DNA from: Lasioglossum baleicum
Taxonomy: Eukaryota > Arthropoda > Insecta > Hymenoptera > Halictidae
Length of the DNA stretch: 64,000 nucleotides
Reading direction: 5' to 3'
Assembly: GCF_051020765.1 (NCBI RefSeq)
Contig: NW_027469344.1
Coordinates: forward strand, 124,001 to 188,000
Shown here: positions 36,685 to 48,142 of the stretch, one piece after another
Layout: the number at the start of each line of letters is the position of its first letter
Numbering within the stretch: position 1 is the stretch's first letter
Program-made: the position numbers and the translations under genes
Notes under the pieces: generated by a model
The model's database searches: none
What the model saw: the letters and a program-made list of their open reading frames with translations, nothing else
What the model was told of the DNA's origin: nothing

Positions 36685-36720
36685 ATACAGCAGGTTAGTA
36701 TCATTCTGGAACGGTTTGAC
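36685..36720 (-). repeat. Heavily truncated satellite A unit
   Basis: Half 1 stops at ACAGCAGGTTAG and joins TATCATTCTGGAACGG, the next second-core site. The second-core sites here end at about 36594 and 36720, only 126 bp apart instead of about 346, so roughly 220 bp are lost. Confidence 0.7.
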
Positions 36721-37997
36721 CATCAATTAAATAGTTCATACATGAAACTACGGACACAATCACAAGAATGTATACTAATGTGTTTCTCTGAACACGAAGT
36801 TAGTCTGTCGATACAGCGAGATAGCTGCACCGAATGTATGGCTTTCGGTAAAGAGTTTGACTCTATACCTAAAGGTAAAACTCTACGACGGTTTGGTGCT
36901 CTACTCTAATATTCCAACAGTGAATTAAGGTATTTACTGCCAGCCCTGTCCAGCGGACTAACTCCCGGATTACCTGGTTTACCCCTTGGTGGAACAGGAT
37001 AGGCGAAGCTATTGAATTTGCCGTTCGAGTTTCAAAGATGGTGGTAACGTTCCACAACTGTTTCACACACGCTCCACTAATTCATACTGGAAATTAAGGT
37101 GCCCGTCACTGAAATGTACATTAGTTTGCTTCCCTGACCACTAGTTTGTACTCTCGATGATACGGCTGTGGTTCTTGGAACGAAAGGCATCGGTAAAATG
37201 ATTGACTGTATACCAATTGGCATTGATCTCCGACCGTATGACATTCTACCTTAATATTCATACCGTGAATTTAGGTGTCTCTTGCCAATACTGTTCAGCG
37301 CATTTAGTGCTGCCATACCAAGTTTGGCGCTCGGAATCACAGGATAGGTGAAGCTTGTGGCATAGCCGTACGAATCGCGGAATAGGTGATAACGTTCTCG
37401 AACTGTTTGAGCCTCGCTATACTAATTCATACACGAAGTTAAGGGGAACGTCTCTAATATCTATACTAATTTATTTCTCCGATCACGAAGTTATACTCTT
37501 GATATAGCGGGTTTGGTTCTCGGAACGTAAAGCCTCCGGTAAAATGTTTGACACAATGCCAATAGGTAACGTCCTATAATGGGTTCGCGATGTACTTTAA
37601 TATTTAGACCGTGGATTAAGGTATCTAGTGACAAAACTGTTCAGCGGATTTGCTCCCAGAATACCCGGTTTGACTTTCTGATTCGCAGGATAGATGTAGC
37701 TTGTGATTCAGGAGTTCGACTCTCGAAAGGGTAATCACGTTCTCGAGTGATTTGAACACCGTCCCTTATAATTCATACATGGAATTTATTAATATAGTGT
37801 AATTCATGCACTAAAATGCATATAAATTTGCAACTCCGAACAAGAAGTTTTAGTCTCGTTACAGCTGGTCATCTTCACGAAGGTAAGGCCTTTTGTGAAG
37901 AGTTTGACTCTGTACCAATACCAAACGTCCTACAACGGTTTGAATCTGTACTTCAACATTTATACGGTACAATAGGGTGTATAAGCGGAACTAGGAT

Positions 37998-38071
37998 TAG
38001 GAATCGGAGGATTGGTGAAGCTGTTGACTTACCTACCGCGAAACAAACCCACCGTATCGAGAGTATAACTT
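37998..38071. repeat. Strand-switch junction J1, copy 2
   Basis: Same reverse-to-forward junction as 32185-32257. It includes TAGGAATCGGAGGATTGG, the shared CTTACC and AAACAAACCCACCG. It has one extra T and similarity drops to ordinary levels beyond ATAACTT. Confidence 0.85.
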
Positions 38072-39561
38072 TGTTCTTGGAGAAAAAATTTAGTATTCAT
38101 TTCAGTAACGGGAACCTTGACTTCATGTATGAATTAGAGGATCGATGGTCAAGCAGTTCGAGAAGGTTACCGCTCTCCTTTATGTTCGAAGGGCCAAGTC
38201 AGTTGCTGCAGCTATGCTGTGTTTCCGAGAGTCAAACCAATTATTCCGGAAGTCATTCCGCTCATCAGCATGGGCAATAGACACCTTAGTTCACTGTTTG
38301 AATGATAAAAATGGCCGTCAGGTCGTTGTAGAGAATGGCATATACGTGTCGGGTCAAACTTGAAACAGGATGGTTTGCCCTCCGAAAAACTAACTCGCTG
38401 TACGGGAGTACCACACCGTGTTCAGAGGTACGAACTATTATACATTTATGTGACGAACGCCTTCATTTCATGTATGAATTAAAAGAACGGATGGCAAACT
38501 GATCCAGAACGTAACCACCTTCCTTGAGAGTCGAACGGCTAAGTCAATAGCATCACCTATCCTCTGATTCCGAGAATTCAACCAGGCAATCCGGAAGTAA
38601 ATGCGATCTGCAGTATTTGCAATCGACACCTCAATTCAGGTTATGAATATTAAGGTTCAGGTCCAGAACGTTGTAGAACGTTACCTATTGGTATAGAGTC
38701 AATCGCTGTACCGAAGACATTACCCTGCGAAAATCTATCCTGCAGTATCGAGAGTATATCTTCGTGTTAAGGGATAGAAATTAGTTTTTATTTCGGCGAC
38801 GGGCTCATTAACTTCATGTATGAATTAGATGATCGAGGGTCATACCAATCGGGAATGATGCAGCCTTCTGTGAGAGACGAACGACTAAGTTAACAAGTTC
38901 ACCAATCCTATGTTCGCAAGAGTCAAAAAAGGTAATCCGCGTCTAAACCCGCAGGTGCAGTATTGGCAATAAACCCGAATTTTCACGGTATAAATATTGA
39001 AGTACAGGGACAATGCATTCTATAACGTTACCTATTGCCATTTAGTCAGACATTTTACCCAAGGCCTTACTTTCCCAGAAAATAACCCGCAGTATCGTCG
39101 GTATAACTTCATGATCGCAGAATCAATTTAGTAAACCATATAGTGACGGGGTCGTTACTGTCATCTATGAATTAAATGATCGAGTGTCAAAAAGTTCGAC
39201 AACGTTACCAGCATCTTCGTGACCCGAACGGCTGCGTCAATAGCTTCACCTATCCTATGATTCCGAGAGTCATTCAACGTAATCCGAGAGTAATTCCGCT
39301 GATAAGTATTAGCAATGGAAACCTTAATTCACGATCTGAATATTAAAGTAGAACGTCAAACTGTTTGAGTGCGTTACCTATTGGTTTAAAGCCAATCATT
39401 ACTCTGAAGAGCCTACATTCCGAAAGCCAAACCCACTGTATCGAGGGTATCGCACCGTGTTCGAAGGAACAAGTATTTAATCACTTTAGTCGCGCGCAGC
39501 TTAATATCATGTATACGAAGATAAAAAGACATACCGTCTGAGAACGTTGCCACCTTCCTTG

Positions 39562-39690
39562 AAAGTCGCAGACCAACGTCAAAAGCATCACCTATCCTAT
39601 GATTGCGAGATTCAAACCAGGTACACCGAGAATGAATTCCTAACGCAGTATCGGCCAGAGACACATTAACTCATGGTATGAATATTAAAT
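39562..39690 (+). repeat. Satellite A variant segment, paired with one 20 kb away
   Basis: It shares GTCGCAGACC(A/T)ACGTC, AAAAGCATCACC, CAGGTACACCGAG and GAATTCC followed by CGCAGTAT with 59598-59725. These variants are rare elsewhere in the window. The two segments are close relatives despite lying in different blocks. Confidence 0.75.
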
Positions 39691-41845
39691 TAGAGAGTCA
39701 AACCGTCGTAGAATATAACCATCTTGTATAAACTCATTCTTTCACAGAATACCTTACCTCCCGAGAATATAATGCAATGTAGCGAGTGTCCTGCCTAATG
39801 TGCACGGAAACAAATTAGTAGAACTGTTGGCGGAAATACACCGATTATATTTGTATAAATATCAACAGCGATGGTGAAACGGTTAGAGGACGTTGCAACC
39901 TTCTGTGAGATACGAACGGATAAGTCAATAGCTTAGCCTATCCCGTGATTCTGAGAGACAAACCAGGTATTGATGGAGTCAATATGCTGTACACTATTGG
40001 TAATGGACACATTAATTCACAGTTTGAATATTGAAGTACAGAATTTTACCCTTGTTGAACGTTACATATTGGTATAACGACAATAGTTTCACCGAAAACT
40101 CTACCATCCGTGAACCTAACCCGCTGCGTCGAGAGTATATCTACATGATCAGGGATACGAATTCGCATACATTTGAGTCCCAGGAACCTTAACCTCGGGT
40201 AGGAATTGGAATATCTACTAGCTATCTGCTCGAGATCGTTACCAACTTCTATTAGAGTCGAACGGCTGAGTCAACAGTTTCACCCGTAGTTGTGATTCTA
40301 AACGACAATCCCGGTATTCCAGAAGTGAATCCGCTGCGAAGGCTTGGCGATAGAAACATTAATTCACCGCATGAATATTAAAATAGAGAGTCAATCTGTC
40401 GGTGAACAATAAATGTAGGTATTAAGTCATTCTTTTTACTGATTACCTTACCTTCCGACAACATAACTGGTAGCGGAACATTACCAACTTCGTTGAGAAT
40501 CGCACTTGTATGACAATAGATTCACCTGCCCTGCGATTCCGAGAGCAATTCCTGGTGCCTGAGGAGTACACCCGCTGAATATTGTTGGCAATGGATACGT
40601 TAAATTACAGTATGTATATCAATGTTGAGCGTCAAGCCGTTTGAGAACGATACCAATTGATATAAAGTCATACTCCTTACCGTACACATTACCTTCCGAG
40701 CACATGGTCCGCTGTATCGAGAGATTAACTTCGTGTACAGAGAAAGAAATTAGTACACATTTTACTGACGAGCAGATTAATTTCAGGTATGAATTAGAAG
40801 ATCGAGTGTGAAACCGTTACAGAACGTTACCACATTCTTTGGGAATCATACAGCAATTTCAATAGCTTCACATATCCTGTGATTTCGAGAGGTAAACCAG
40901 GTATTCCGTCAGTCAATCTGCTGTGCAGTTTTGGCATTAGACACCTTATTTAACGGTATAAATATTAATGTCCCAAGTTAATCCGCCGTAGAACGATACG
41001 AATTGGTATAGAATGAATCTTTTTGCCGAAGGCCTTACCTTCCGAAAAGATAACACGCCGCATAGTGAGTATAACTTCGTGGTCAGAGAAGCCAAGTAGT
41101 ATCCGTTTTAGCGACGGGCACCTTAGCTTCCTGTGTGAATTTGATGGTCCAGTGTCAAACGCATCGGGAACATGACCACCTTAGTTTAGAGTTGAACGGC
41201 TAAATCAATAGCTTCACCTATCCTGGGTTTCCGAGAGAAAAGCCAGACATTGCTGACGTACATCCGCTGAGAAGTAATGGCAATAGACACATTAATTTGC
41301 GGTTTGAATATTAGAGTAGAGCGTCAAACCGTTTGACATCGTTACCGATTTATATAAGGTCAAATGTCTTACCGATGGCCTTACATTCCGCGAACCACAC
41401 CGGCGTCATCGACAGTACGTGTTCGTGTTCAGAGAAAAAAATTAGTGGACACACACAAGATCGAATGTCAATCCCTTCTATAACCTTATCAACTTCTTTG
41501 AGAATCGTGCAGCTAAGTCAATAGCTTCACCTACCCTGTGATTCTGCGAGCCAAAGCAGGTATTCCGGGTGTAAATCCGCTGTACGGTATTTGCAATAGA
41601 AGGCTAAACTCACAGATTGAATATTAAGACAGAGCGTTAAACCGTTACAGAGCTATACCAACTCGTATAGACTCAAATCACTTACCGAAGACCGTACCTT
41701 CCGTGAAGCTCACCTGCTTTATCGAGAGTATAACGTCGTGTTCAGAGATGCAAGTTAGAATACATTTTAGTAACTAGCACCTTAATGTCATGTGAGAATT
41801 CGATGATCCACTGTAAACCAGTTCGAGAACGTGGCCACCTCCAAT

Positions 41846-41905
41846 GAGATTCGAACAGTTAAAACAATAGCTTCTTTGTGAGTCGAACGGCCAAGACAGT
41901 AGTTT
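41846..41905 (+). repeat. Small tandem duplication in half 2 of satellite A
   Basis: GATTCGAACAGTTAAAACAA is followed about 37 bp later by a second version, GAGTCGAACGGCCAAGACAG. The segment between the TTTGAGAGTC site and the TCAATAGCTTC site is present twice. Confidence 0.7.
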
Positions 41906-42077
41906 CTCCCACCGTGTGCTTCTGAGAGTCATACCAAGTTTTCGGGCACTATATCCGCTGAAGGGTATTGGCCATACACACCATAATTCACGGTATAAAT
42001 ATTGAGGTACTAAGACAATTCGCCGGAAAACATGATCAATTAAAATAAAGTAATACCCTTTCCCAATACCTTACCTG

Positions 42078-42934
42078 CCGAAAACGTAACCCGCTGTAGC
42101 AAGTATCTTGGTAAATGTTCACGGAAATAAATGAGTAGCCATTTCAGCAGACGGACAATGCAGTTTTACGAATGGATACCAAAATCGAGAGTCAAACATT
42201 TCCAGTGCGATAGCATCTTTTTTGAGCGGCGTACTGCTAAGTCAATAGCTTCACATGTCCTGTTATTCCGAGAGACTGTCAGCAGTATAGTATTTGCAAT
42301 GAACACCACAATTCACAGTGCAAGTAGTACAGTACAGTGTAATACCGTTGTAGAACGTTACCCACTGGCATAGAGTCAAACTTTATGCAGAATACCTTAC
42401 CTGCCGTGAAGCTATCCCGCTGTATCTAGTGCATAACTTCGTTCCCAGAGAAGCAATGTGGAATGGATTTTAGTGATTGAAATATTAATATTATGTATGA
42501 CATTGATGGTCGAGGTTCCGACCTTTCGGGAACGTTACAACTTTCCTTTAGAGTCGTACGACTAAGTCTATAACTTCACCCATCCTGCTATTCCGATAGA
42601 CAAACACAACAACAATTGAGAGGGTTACCAATTGGTATAAGGCCTAACGTTTAACCTAAGGCCTTACCTTCCTCGAACCTCAGCGGCATCATCGAGAGTG
42701 TAAATTCCTGACCACAGAAAAAAATTAGTATTCGTTTCAGTGACTGGCACGTTTACTTCATGTACAAATTAGATGATCGAGGGCCAAACCGCTCCAAATC
42801 GTTGCCAATGGTATTCAAAAAAGGCATGGCTCTATACGAATTGGTAATGTTCTCCGACGGTTTGACTCCAAACATTTATATTAATACCGTGAAATGAGGA
42901 GTCATTTGCCAACATTCTTCAGCGGATTTACTCC
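42078..42934 (+). repeat. Recent 857-bp duplication, copy 2
   Basis: The partner of 32568-33424. Bases 42078-42713 are identical to copy 1. In the last 221 bp this copy keeps the family-typical base at nearly all the mismatching sites (for example ATTAGTA, CAGTGAC and TACCGTG). It crosses the strand switch near 42808, so the final 126 bp are reverse satellite A. Confidence 0.92.
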
Positions 42935-43455
42935 AGGATTACATGGTTTGACTCTCCGAATCATAGGATGTGAAGTTATTGACATAGCCGGTCGTCCCTC
43001 GCAGAATTTTGTAACGTTCTTGAACGGTATGACCCACGATCTTTTAGTTCCCGTTAGAAATTAATGTGCACGTCGCTAAAACTTATACTAATTCGTGCCG
43101 CTGTACACGAAGTTAAACTCTGGATGAAGCGGGAGATGTTCGTGGAAGGTAAGATCTTCAGTAATACGTTTGACTTTATAACAATTTTTAACGGTCTGAA
43201 ACAGTTTGATGCCCTTCTTTAGTGTACAAGCCGTGAACTATGGCATCTATTGCAAATAAAATCCAGGGAATTTACTCTAAACACCCGGTGTGACTCTCGT
43301 AATCGCAGGATACGTGAACCAATTGACTTAGCGGTTCATCGCTCACAGAAGGTGACAACGTTCTCAAACGGTTTGACCCTCGATCTTCTAACCCTTACAC
43401 GAATGTAGCGTGCCCATCACTGAAATGCATACTAATTTCTTTATCTGAACACGAA
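42809..43455 (-). repeat. Satellite A, reverse, about 1.9 units before satellite B
   Basis: Reverse satellite A starting within the duplicated segment and ending at TTATCTGAACACGAA. Satellite B (CTGTAATATACTGTTATG) starts at 43456 with no spacer. Confidence 0.92.
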
Positions 43456-44224
43456 CTGTAATATACTGTTATGATATTTCAGATTTTTATCAAAATTTCA
43501 AATTTTTAATTTCAGATATTGTATCGTACATGAGAAGTGCCTTTGAAAATAGTTAAGTATACGTTTTCGACATATTCTTGTTAATAATATTCTTACCTCA
43601 TATGATTGTCTGTATACGTACCTTCGCTTCTAGAGCGACACTGTTGGCGTGGTCTTGTATTTGCGTTCAACAAATCAGAGCGACAATATTTGATGGTCCC
43701 CGTTAATCTCTTAACCATGACTTTGTGCCGTATGCATTTCATCCCAGCCATCCATTTATTAACACATACTGTAATTTACAGTCTTAATATTTACAATTTT
43801 TTTGGAAATTTCAATTTTTATTTAAAAAAAAATTGTATTTCATAGTAAAAGTGTTCTTGGAATTAGGTAAGTTTAAGTTTATGACAATATTTTGTTATGC
43901 TTTTTGTTATTTTATACGATTGTCTGTATTCATACCCACGATTCCGGAGCGACAGAGCTGTGGTGGACATGTAGTTGCGTATGGTATATCGGAGCAACAG
44001 TCTACGTTAATTTCTTTAACCATGAACTTGTACCGTATGCAGTTCCACCCATCTTTGCTATTTATTACTACGTACTGTAATATGTTGCTGTAATTTCATC
44101 GATTTTGTCTCAATTCTTATTTACTAATTTTTAAAATCATATTTTGTTATGGGCGCCTTTGGAATTACTTGAGTGTACGATTATGGCCATACCTTGTATA
44201 ATTTGTTGTTACATTGTTTGAATG

Positions 44225-44405
44225 TTTCTATACGAGCCTACTCTCCCCGAGCGACACGACTGGAGTGGGATAGTAGTTGGTTACGTTATATCGAATTGTC
44301 GGGATACGGTACATGACCATATGCATAGCAGCGCACAGGATCGACACGATCGGTGTGTACTTGTCGTTACGTACGTTACTTCGGAGCGACACAACTGCAT
44401 GGCCT
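44225..44405 (+). repeat. Expanded satellite B unit with a partial internal duplication of ~90 bp
   Basis: The section holding the GGAGCGACAC boxes is present twice. The first version runs from CGAGCGACACGACTGG to CATGACCATATGCAT. The second runs from GGATCGACACGATCGG to CGGAGCGACACAACTGC. This accounts for the 401-bp spacing between landmarks. Confidence 0.75.
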
Positions 44406-44751
44406 TTGCTAATTTCTTTAGCTTTGGTTCTGTACCATATGCATTTTCCCCATTGTCCTACTTATTTGTGCAAGCTGTAGTTTACTCTTATTATATTTTC
44501 GATTTCTGTCAAAATTTACAAATTTTAATTAACAACATCTTTATTTCCTAGGAAAAGTGTGTTCGGAAATAGTTGAGTGTACGCATGAGACAATAATTTG
44601 ATAAACTGATTGTTATTTCTTGTGATTTTCTGTATAGCCGTACGTACCAGCCCTCCCGAAGAGGCACGACTGGCGTGGTCGTGCAGTGGCATTCGGATGA
44701 GCGGAGCGAAAATACCATATGATCGTTGTTAGTTTCTTTATCCATAATATT

Positions 44752-45064
44752 GTACCGCAAGAATTCTTTCGCAATTTTCTATTTATTTCTACGTGCTGTA
44801 ATTTACTGCTGTGGTATCGTCGATTTTTCAAAACTTCTAATTTTTAGTTTTCAAAATGTTATTCCATAGTAAAAGTGTCGTTGGAATTTGTTTCTATTCG
44901 TTTATGACATTATTCTGGTAAACTTATTGTTAATTTATACGACTGTAAGTAGACGTACCTACGCTTCCAGGACGATACGGCTGGACTTATCTTCTAGCTG
45001 CGTTCACTAGATCGGAGCCACAACTGCTGTATGGTCTCTGATTATTCCTTCGACCCTGATATTG
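44752..45064 (+). repeat. Reference copy of the satellite B unit (313 bp)
   Basis: This is one unit from TACCGCA to the next TACCGTG landmark. In order it shows a T-rich stretch ending CTGTAATTTACTGCTG, TCGATTTTTCAAAAC, the AAAGTGTCGTTGGAATTTG segment, TTATGACATTATTCTGG, ACGTACCTACGCTTCCAGG, a degenerate GACGATACGGCTGG box, GATCGGAGCCACAACTGC and TTATTCCTTCGACC. Confidence 0.8.
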
Positions 45065-45494
45065 TACCGTGTGCATTATTTCTCTGTAATCTCTTTATGT
45101 TTACATACTTTAAATTACTTTTATGGTATCCCCAATTCTTTTCAAAATTTTCAATTTTTGTATAAAAAATTGTATTTATCAGTGAAAGCGTCCTTGGAAT
45201 TAGATGAGTGTACGTTTATGCCATTATCATGATGAAATTCATTTTCATTTTACATAACTAACTTTATACATACCTACGCTTCCGGAGCGATACGCCTGTT
45301 ATGGCCTTGCAGTTGCGTTCGGAATATCGGACAGACACTACATTATTATCAACGTTAATTTCTCTAGCTATGATATTGTGCCGAATGCATTCTTTCGATA
45401 CTCACTATTTATTTCATCATTCTGTGATCTACCGTTATAATATTTCCGATTTTATTCAAACCCTCCAGTCTTTAATCTCAGAAATTGTATTATT

Positions 45495-45540
45495 TAGGAG
45501 AAATGAAAACATCATAGCAGTAACATACAGTATGTATAAA
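45495..45540. other. Head-to-head strand switch in satellite B
   Basis: Forward B ends at AAATTGTATTATTTAGG. Reverse B starts at GAAAACATCATAGCAG. Just inside the reverse arm lies the perfect dyad ACATACAGTATGT (45523-45535). Confidence 0.82.
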
Positions 45541-48142
45541 TAAATGGAAAACTGGGAAAAATTGCATACGGTATGAAATCAAGGTTAATGAAGTTAACGA
45601 AGATCATCCAGTAGTGCAACTCCCGACTGCCGTACGCAGATTTCAGACATCGCCAGAGCTGCAGTTCTGACAGCGTACGTACGTATAGAGACGACCGTAG
45701 AAAACAACAAAGAGATTGAAAAAATATAATCATAAACGCACACTCAACAATTTCCAAAGGCAGTTTTACTAAGCCACACAGGTTTATAAAGTAAAAATAA
45801 GAAGTTAGGGTAAAATAATCGCCATTACCGTGACATTAAATAACACTATTTGTAAATAAATACAAAACTGCGAAAGAATGCATACGGAAAATACTGTGGT
45901 TAAAGAAATGAACAAAGAAAATCCAATAGCGGCGTTCCGTTCTGTCGTACCCAACCCCATGGCCTCGCAAATACAGCCCGTCCTAGAGCGTAGGTTCTCT
46001 TGCAGGCAAGAATATAAAACAAGGAAATGTAAAATAAGAATAAGTTTAATAAAATAATGTCATAAATATATATTCAAGTAATTCCAAGGACGCTTTAACA
46101 ATGAAATATCATCTTTTAAACTAAAAATTGAAAATTTCGAAGAAAATCGAAAATATAATTGGATTAAATAACAGTAAGTATGAATGAATAGAAAACTAGA
46201 AAAAATTGCATACCGTGCGAAGTCAAGGCTGATGACATTACCGAAGACATTCCAGTAGTGCGGTTCAGGTCTGATGTACGCAACTACAAGACCACTCCAG
46301 CCGTGTCGCTCCGGAAGCGTAGGTGCGCATTCAGGCAATCATGTAAAACAATAATAAGTTTAGAAAAATATCGCGATGAACGTACAGTCAACTATTTCCA
46401 ACGACACATTTACTAAGAAGTACAATTTTTTAAAATAAAGGTTGAAAATTTTGAAAGAAATCGAAAGTATAATAACACTAAATAACAGTGTGTATAAATA
46501 AATGGAAATCGGGGAAAAATACATGAGGTGTCAGTATCAAGGTTAGAGGAATTATCGAAGATCAGACAGTAGTGTCACTCCGATCTGCCGTATGCAACTA
46601 CTATACCTTGCCTGTCGTGTCGCTCAAACAGCGTAGATGCGTATACATACAACCCTATAAAATATCAACATGTTTAATATAATATTGCCATATACGCACA
46701 CTTAACTAATGGTTAACACTCATTTATAATGATATGCATTCTTTCCATCAAAAAATTGATAATTATGTAAAAATGGAAATTATCATAACAGTAAATTGAA
46801 GTATGTACAAATAAAGTGAAGGCTGGAAAAAATGCGTGCGATACAATGCCAAGGTTAAAGAAATTAACGATGTCCATCGAGTAGTGCTACTTCGATCTGC
46901 ACTACGGAACTACAAGGCCACGTCAGTTGTGTCGCTCCGACAGCGCGGGTACGTATGCAGACAATCGTATAAAGCAGCAGTAAGGTTAACAGAATATAGT
47001 CACAAACGAACACTCAACAAACTCCAAAGGCACTTTTACTGTGAAATACAATTTCTTAAAATAAATTTGCAAATTTCGAAATAATCGAAAATATCATAAC
47101 ATAAAAGTGACAGTATTTGTGTATAAATAGTAAACTGGGAAAGAATGATTATGGTACAATATTATGGTTAACGAAATCAACGATGACCATCCAGTATACC
47201 GCTCCGATCTGCCGTACGCAACTGCAAGACCACTGCAGCTGTGTCACTCCGGAAGCGTGGGTGCGTATACAATCAATGATGTAAAGTAACAAAGAATTTA
47301 GCATAATATTATCACGTATGTACATATAAATCATTCCAAGGACATGTTTACTAGGGAATACGATATTTGAATCCAAAAATAGAAAATTGTGAAGAAAACT
47401 AAAATATCATAATAGTAAATTACAGTGTGTACATATGATTGGGGAACTGGGAAAGAATGCTTACGTTACAATATCAGGGTTAAAGAAGTTAGCGTAGATC
47501 ATACCATAGTTTTGGTCGGATCTACCGAATGCAACTACATGATCACCCCAGGCTTATACAGACAATCGTATAAAATAATACTATGTTTAACAAAATAATG
47601 TCATAAACGTACACTCAATATTTGTCAAAGACACCTATCCTAAGGAGTACAATTTTACAATATAAAAATAGTAACTATTGAAATATATCTTCAATGTCAA
47701 AACGGAAAATTACAGCATGTATAAATAAATGGAGAACTGGTAAAAAATGCAAGCGGTACAAAATCAAAGTTAAAGGAATAGAGGAAGTCGATCCAGTTGT
47801 TCCGCTCTGTTCAGCCGTACGCTACTACGATACCTCGCCAGACGTGTCGCCCAAACAGCGTAGGTCCGTATACAGACAATCATACAAAATAACAATGAGT
47901 TTAACAAAATGATGTTATGAACGTGCACTGAACTATTTCCAAAGACTCTAGTATTCAGAAATACAATTATTTCAACTAACAAATTACGATTTCGAAAAAA
48001 TTGTAATCACCGTAACAGTAAATTGCAGTATCTGTATATAAATATAAAAATGAGAACGAATTGCATGCGGTACAAAATCATGTCTTAAGAAATTAACGGA
48101 GACCATACAGTAGTGTTGCTCTACCTGCCGTGCCATCACTCA
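45504..48142 (-). repeat. Satellite B patch 2, reverse arm, about 8.4 units
   Basis: Reverse satellite B. Recurrent landmarks are CAGTAAATTACAGTGTGTA, ATAAATGGAAAACTGGG, AATGCATACGGTACAAAATC, AAGGTTAAAGAAATTAACG, GACCATCCAGTAGTG, GATCTGCCGTACGCAACTAC, GTGTCGCTCCGGAAGCGTAG and AACAAAATAATGTCATAAAC. Spacing is about 313 bp. It ends at TTGCTCTACCTGCCG near 48142, where forward satellite A begins. No gene. Confidence 0.92.

Larger units (their letters stand above)
33299..38026 (-). repeat. Satellite A array, reverse, about 13-14 units, much rearranged
   Basis: Reverse satellite A with the usual landmarks but many damaged units. There is a deletion near 33683-33720. An AT-rich insertion with partial duplication sits near 34778-34800 (TATTATATATCTTA). 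A deletion of about 115 bp lies at 34898, a short one near 35180, a large one at 36700 and a short one near 37985. The variant half 1 occurs at 34359, 35277 and 36312. The last two are 1035 bp (three units) apart; the first pair spans the 34898 deletion. No gene is supported. The 154-codon frame at 37816-38280 crosses the strand switch at 38026 and is chance. Confidence 0.93.
38027..42808 (+). repeat. Satellite A array, forward, about 14 units
   Basis: Forward satellite A between copies of the same two switch junctions that bound 32215-33298. The last 731 bp (42078-42808) are the second copy of the 857-bp duplication. Irregular units include a deletion at 40471 (half-1 ATAACTGGTAGC joined to GGAACATTACCAACTTCG), a deletion of about 50 bp at 41448 and a small tandem duplication at 41846-41905. 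Bases 39562-39660 share rare variants with 59595-59695. No gene. Confidence 0.93.
43456..45503 (+). repeat. Satellite B patch 2, forward arm, about 6.5 units
   Basis: Forward satellite B. The TACCGTATGCATT landmark falls at about 43726, 44031, 44432, 44752, 45065 and 45379, with spacings near 305-320 bp except one of 401 bp caused by an internal duplication. Units show GGAGCGACACNACTGG boxes, TTGCGTNCGGNAGATCGGAGC, TTAATTTCTTTAACC, TTTATTTATACATACTGTAA, TTTTCAATTTTTA and AAAAATTGTATT. The small open frames (up to 109 codons) recur in different frames of the same unit and are not genes. The arm meets its reverse counterpart near 45503. Confidence 0.92.

Noticed and set aside
37816..38280. Longest open frame (154 codons)
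   Set aside because: It crosses the strand switch at 38026, so it joins reverse and forward satellite. It has no recognisable domain and shares its frame with no other unit. It is a chance frame.
39413..39664. Similar predicted peptides at 39413-39664 and 59372-59698 (shared ESRNHR and GDAFDVGLRLS)
   Set aside because: Both are reverse reads of the shared-variant half-2 segment. The same motif (NHRIGEA-like) appears in many units as translated satellite.
43606..44551. Overlapping small frames rich in Phe, Tyr and Leu that look like membrane peptides
   Set aside because: They are translations of T-rich satellite B. The same unit is open in several frames at once, and the hydrophobic look comes from base composition.
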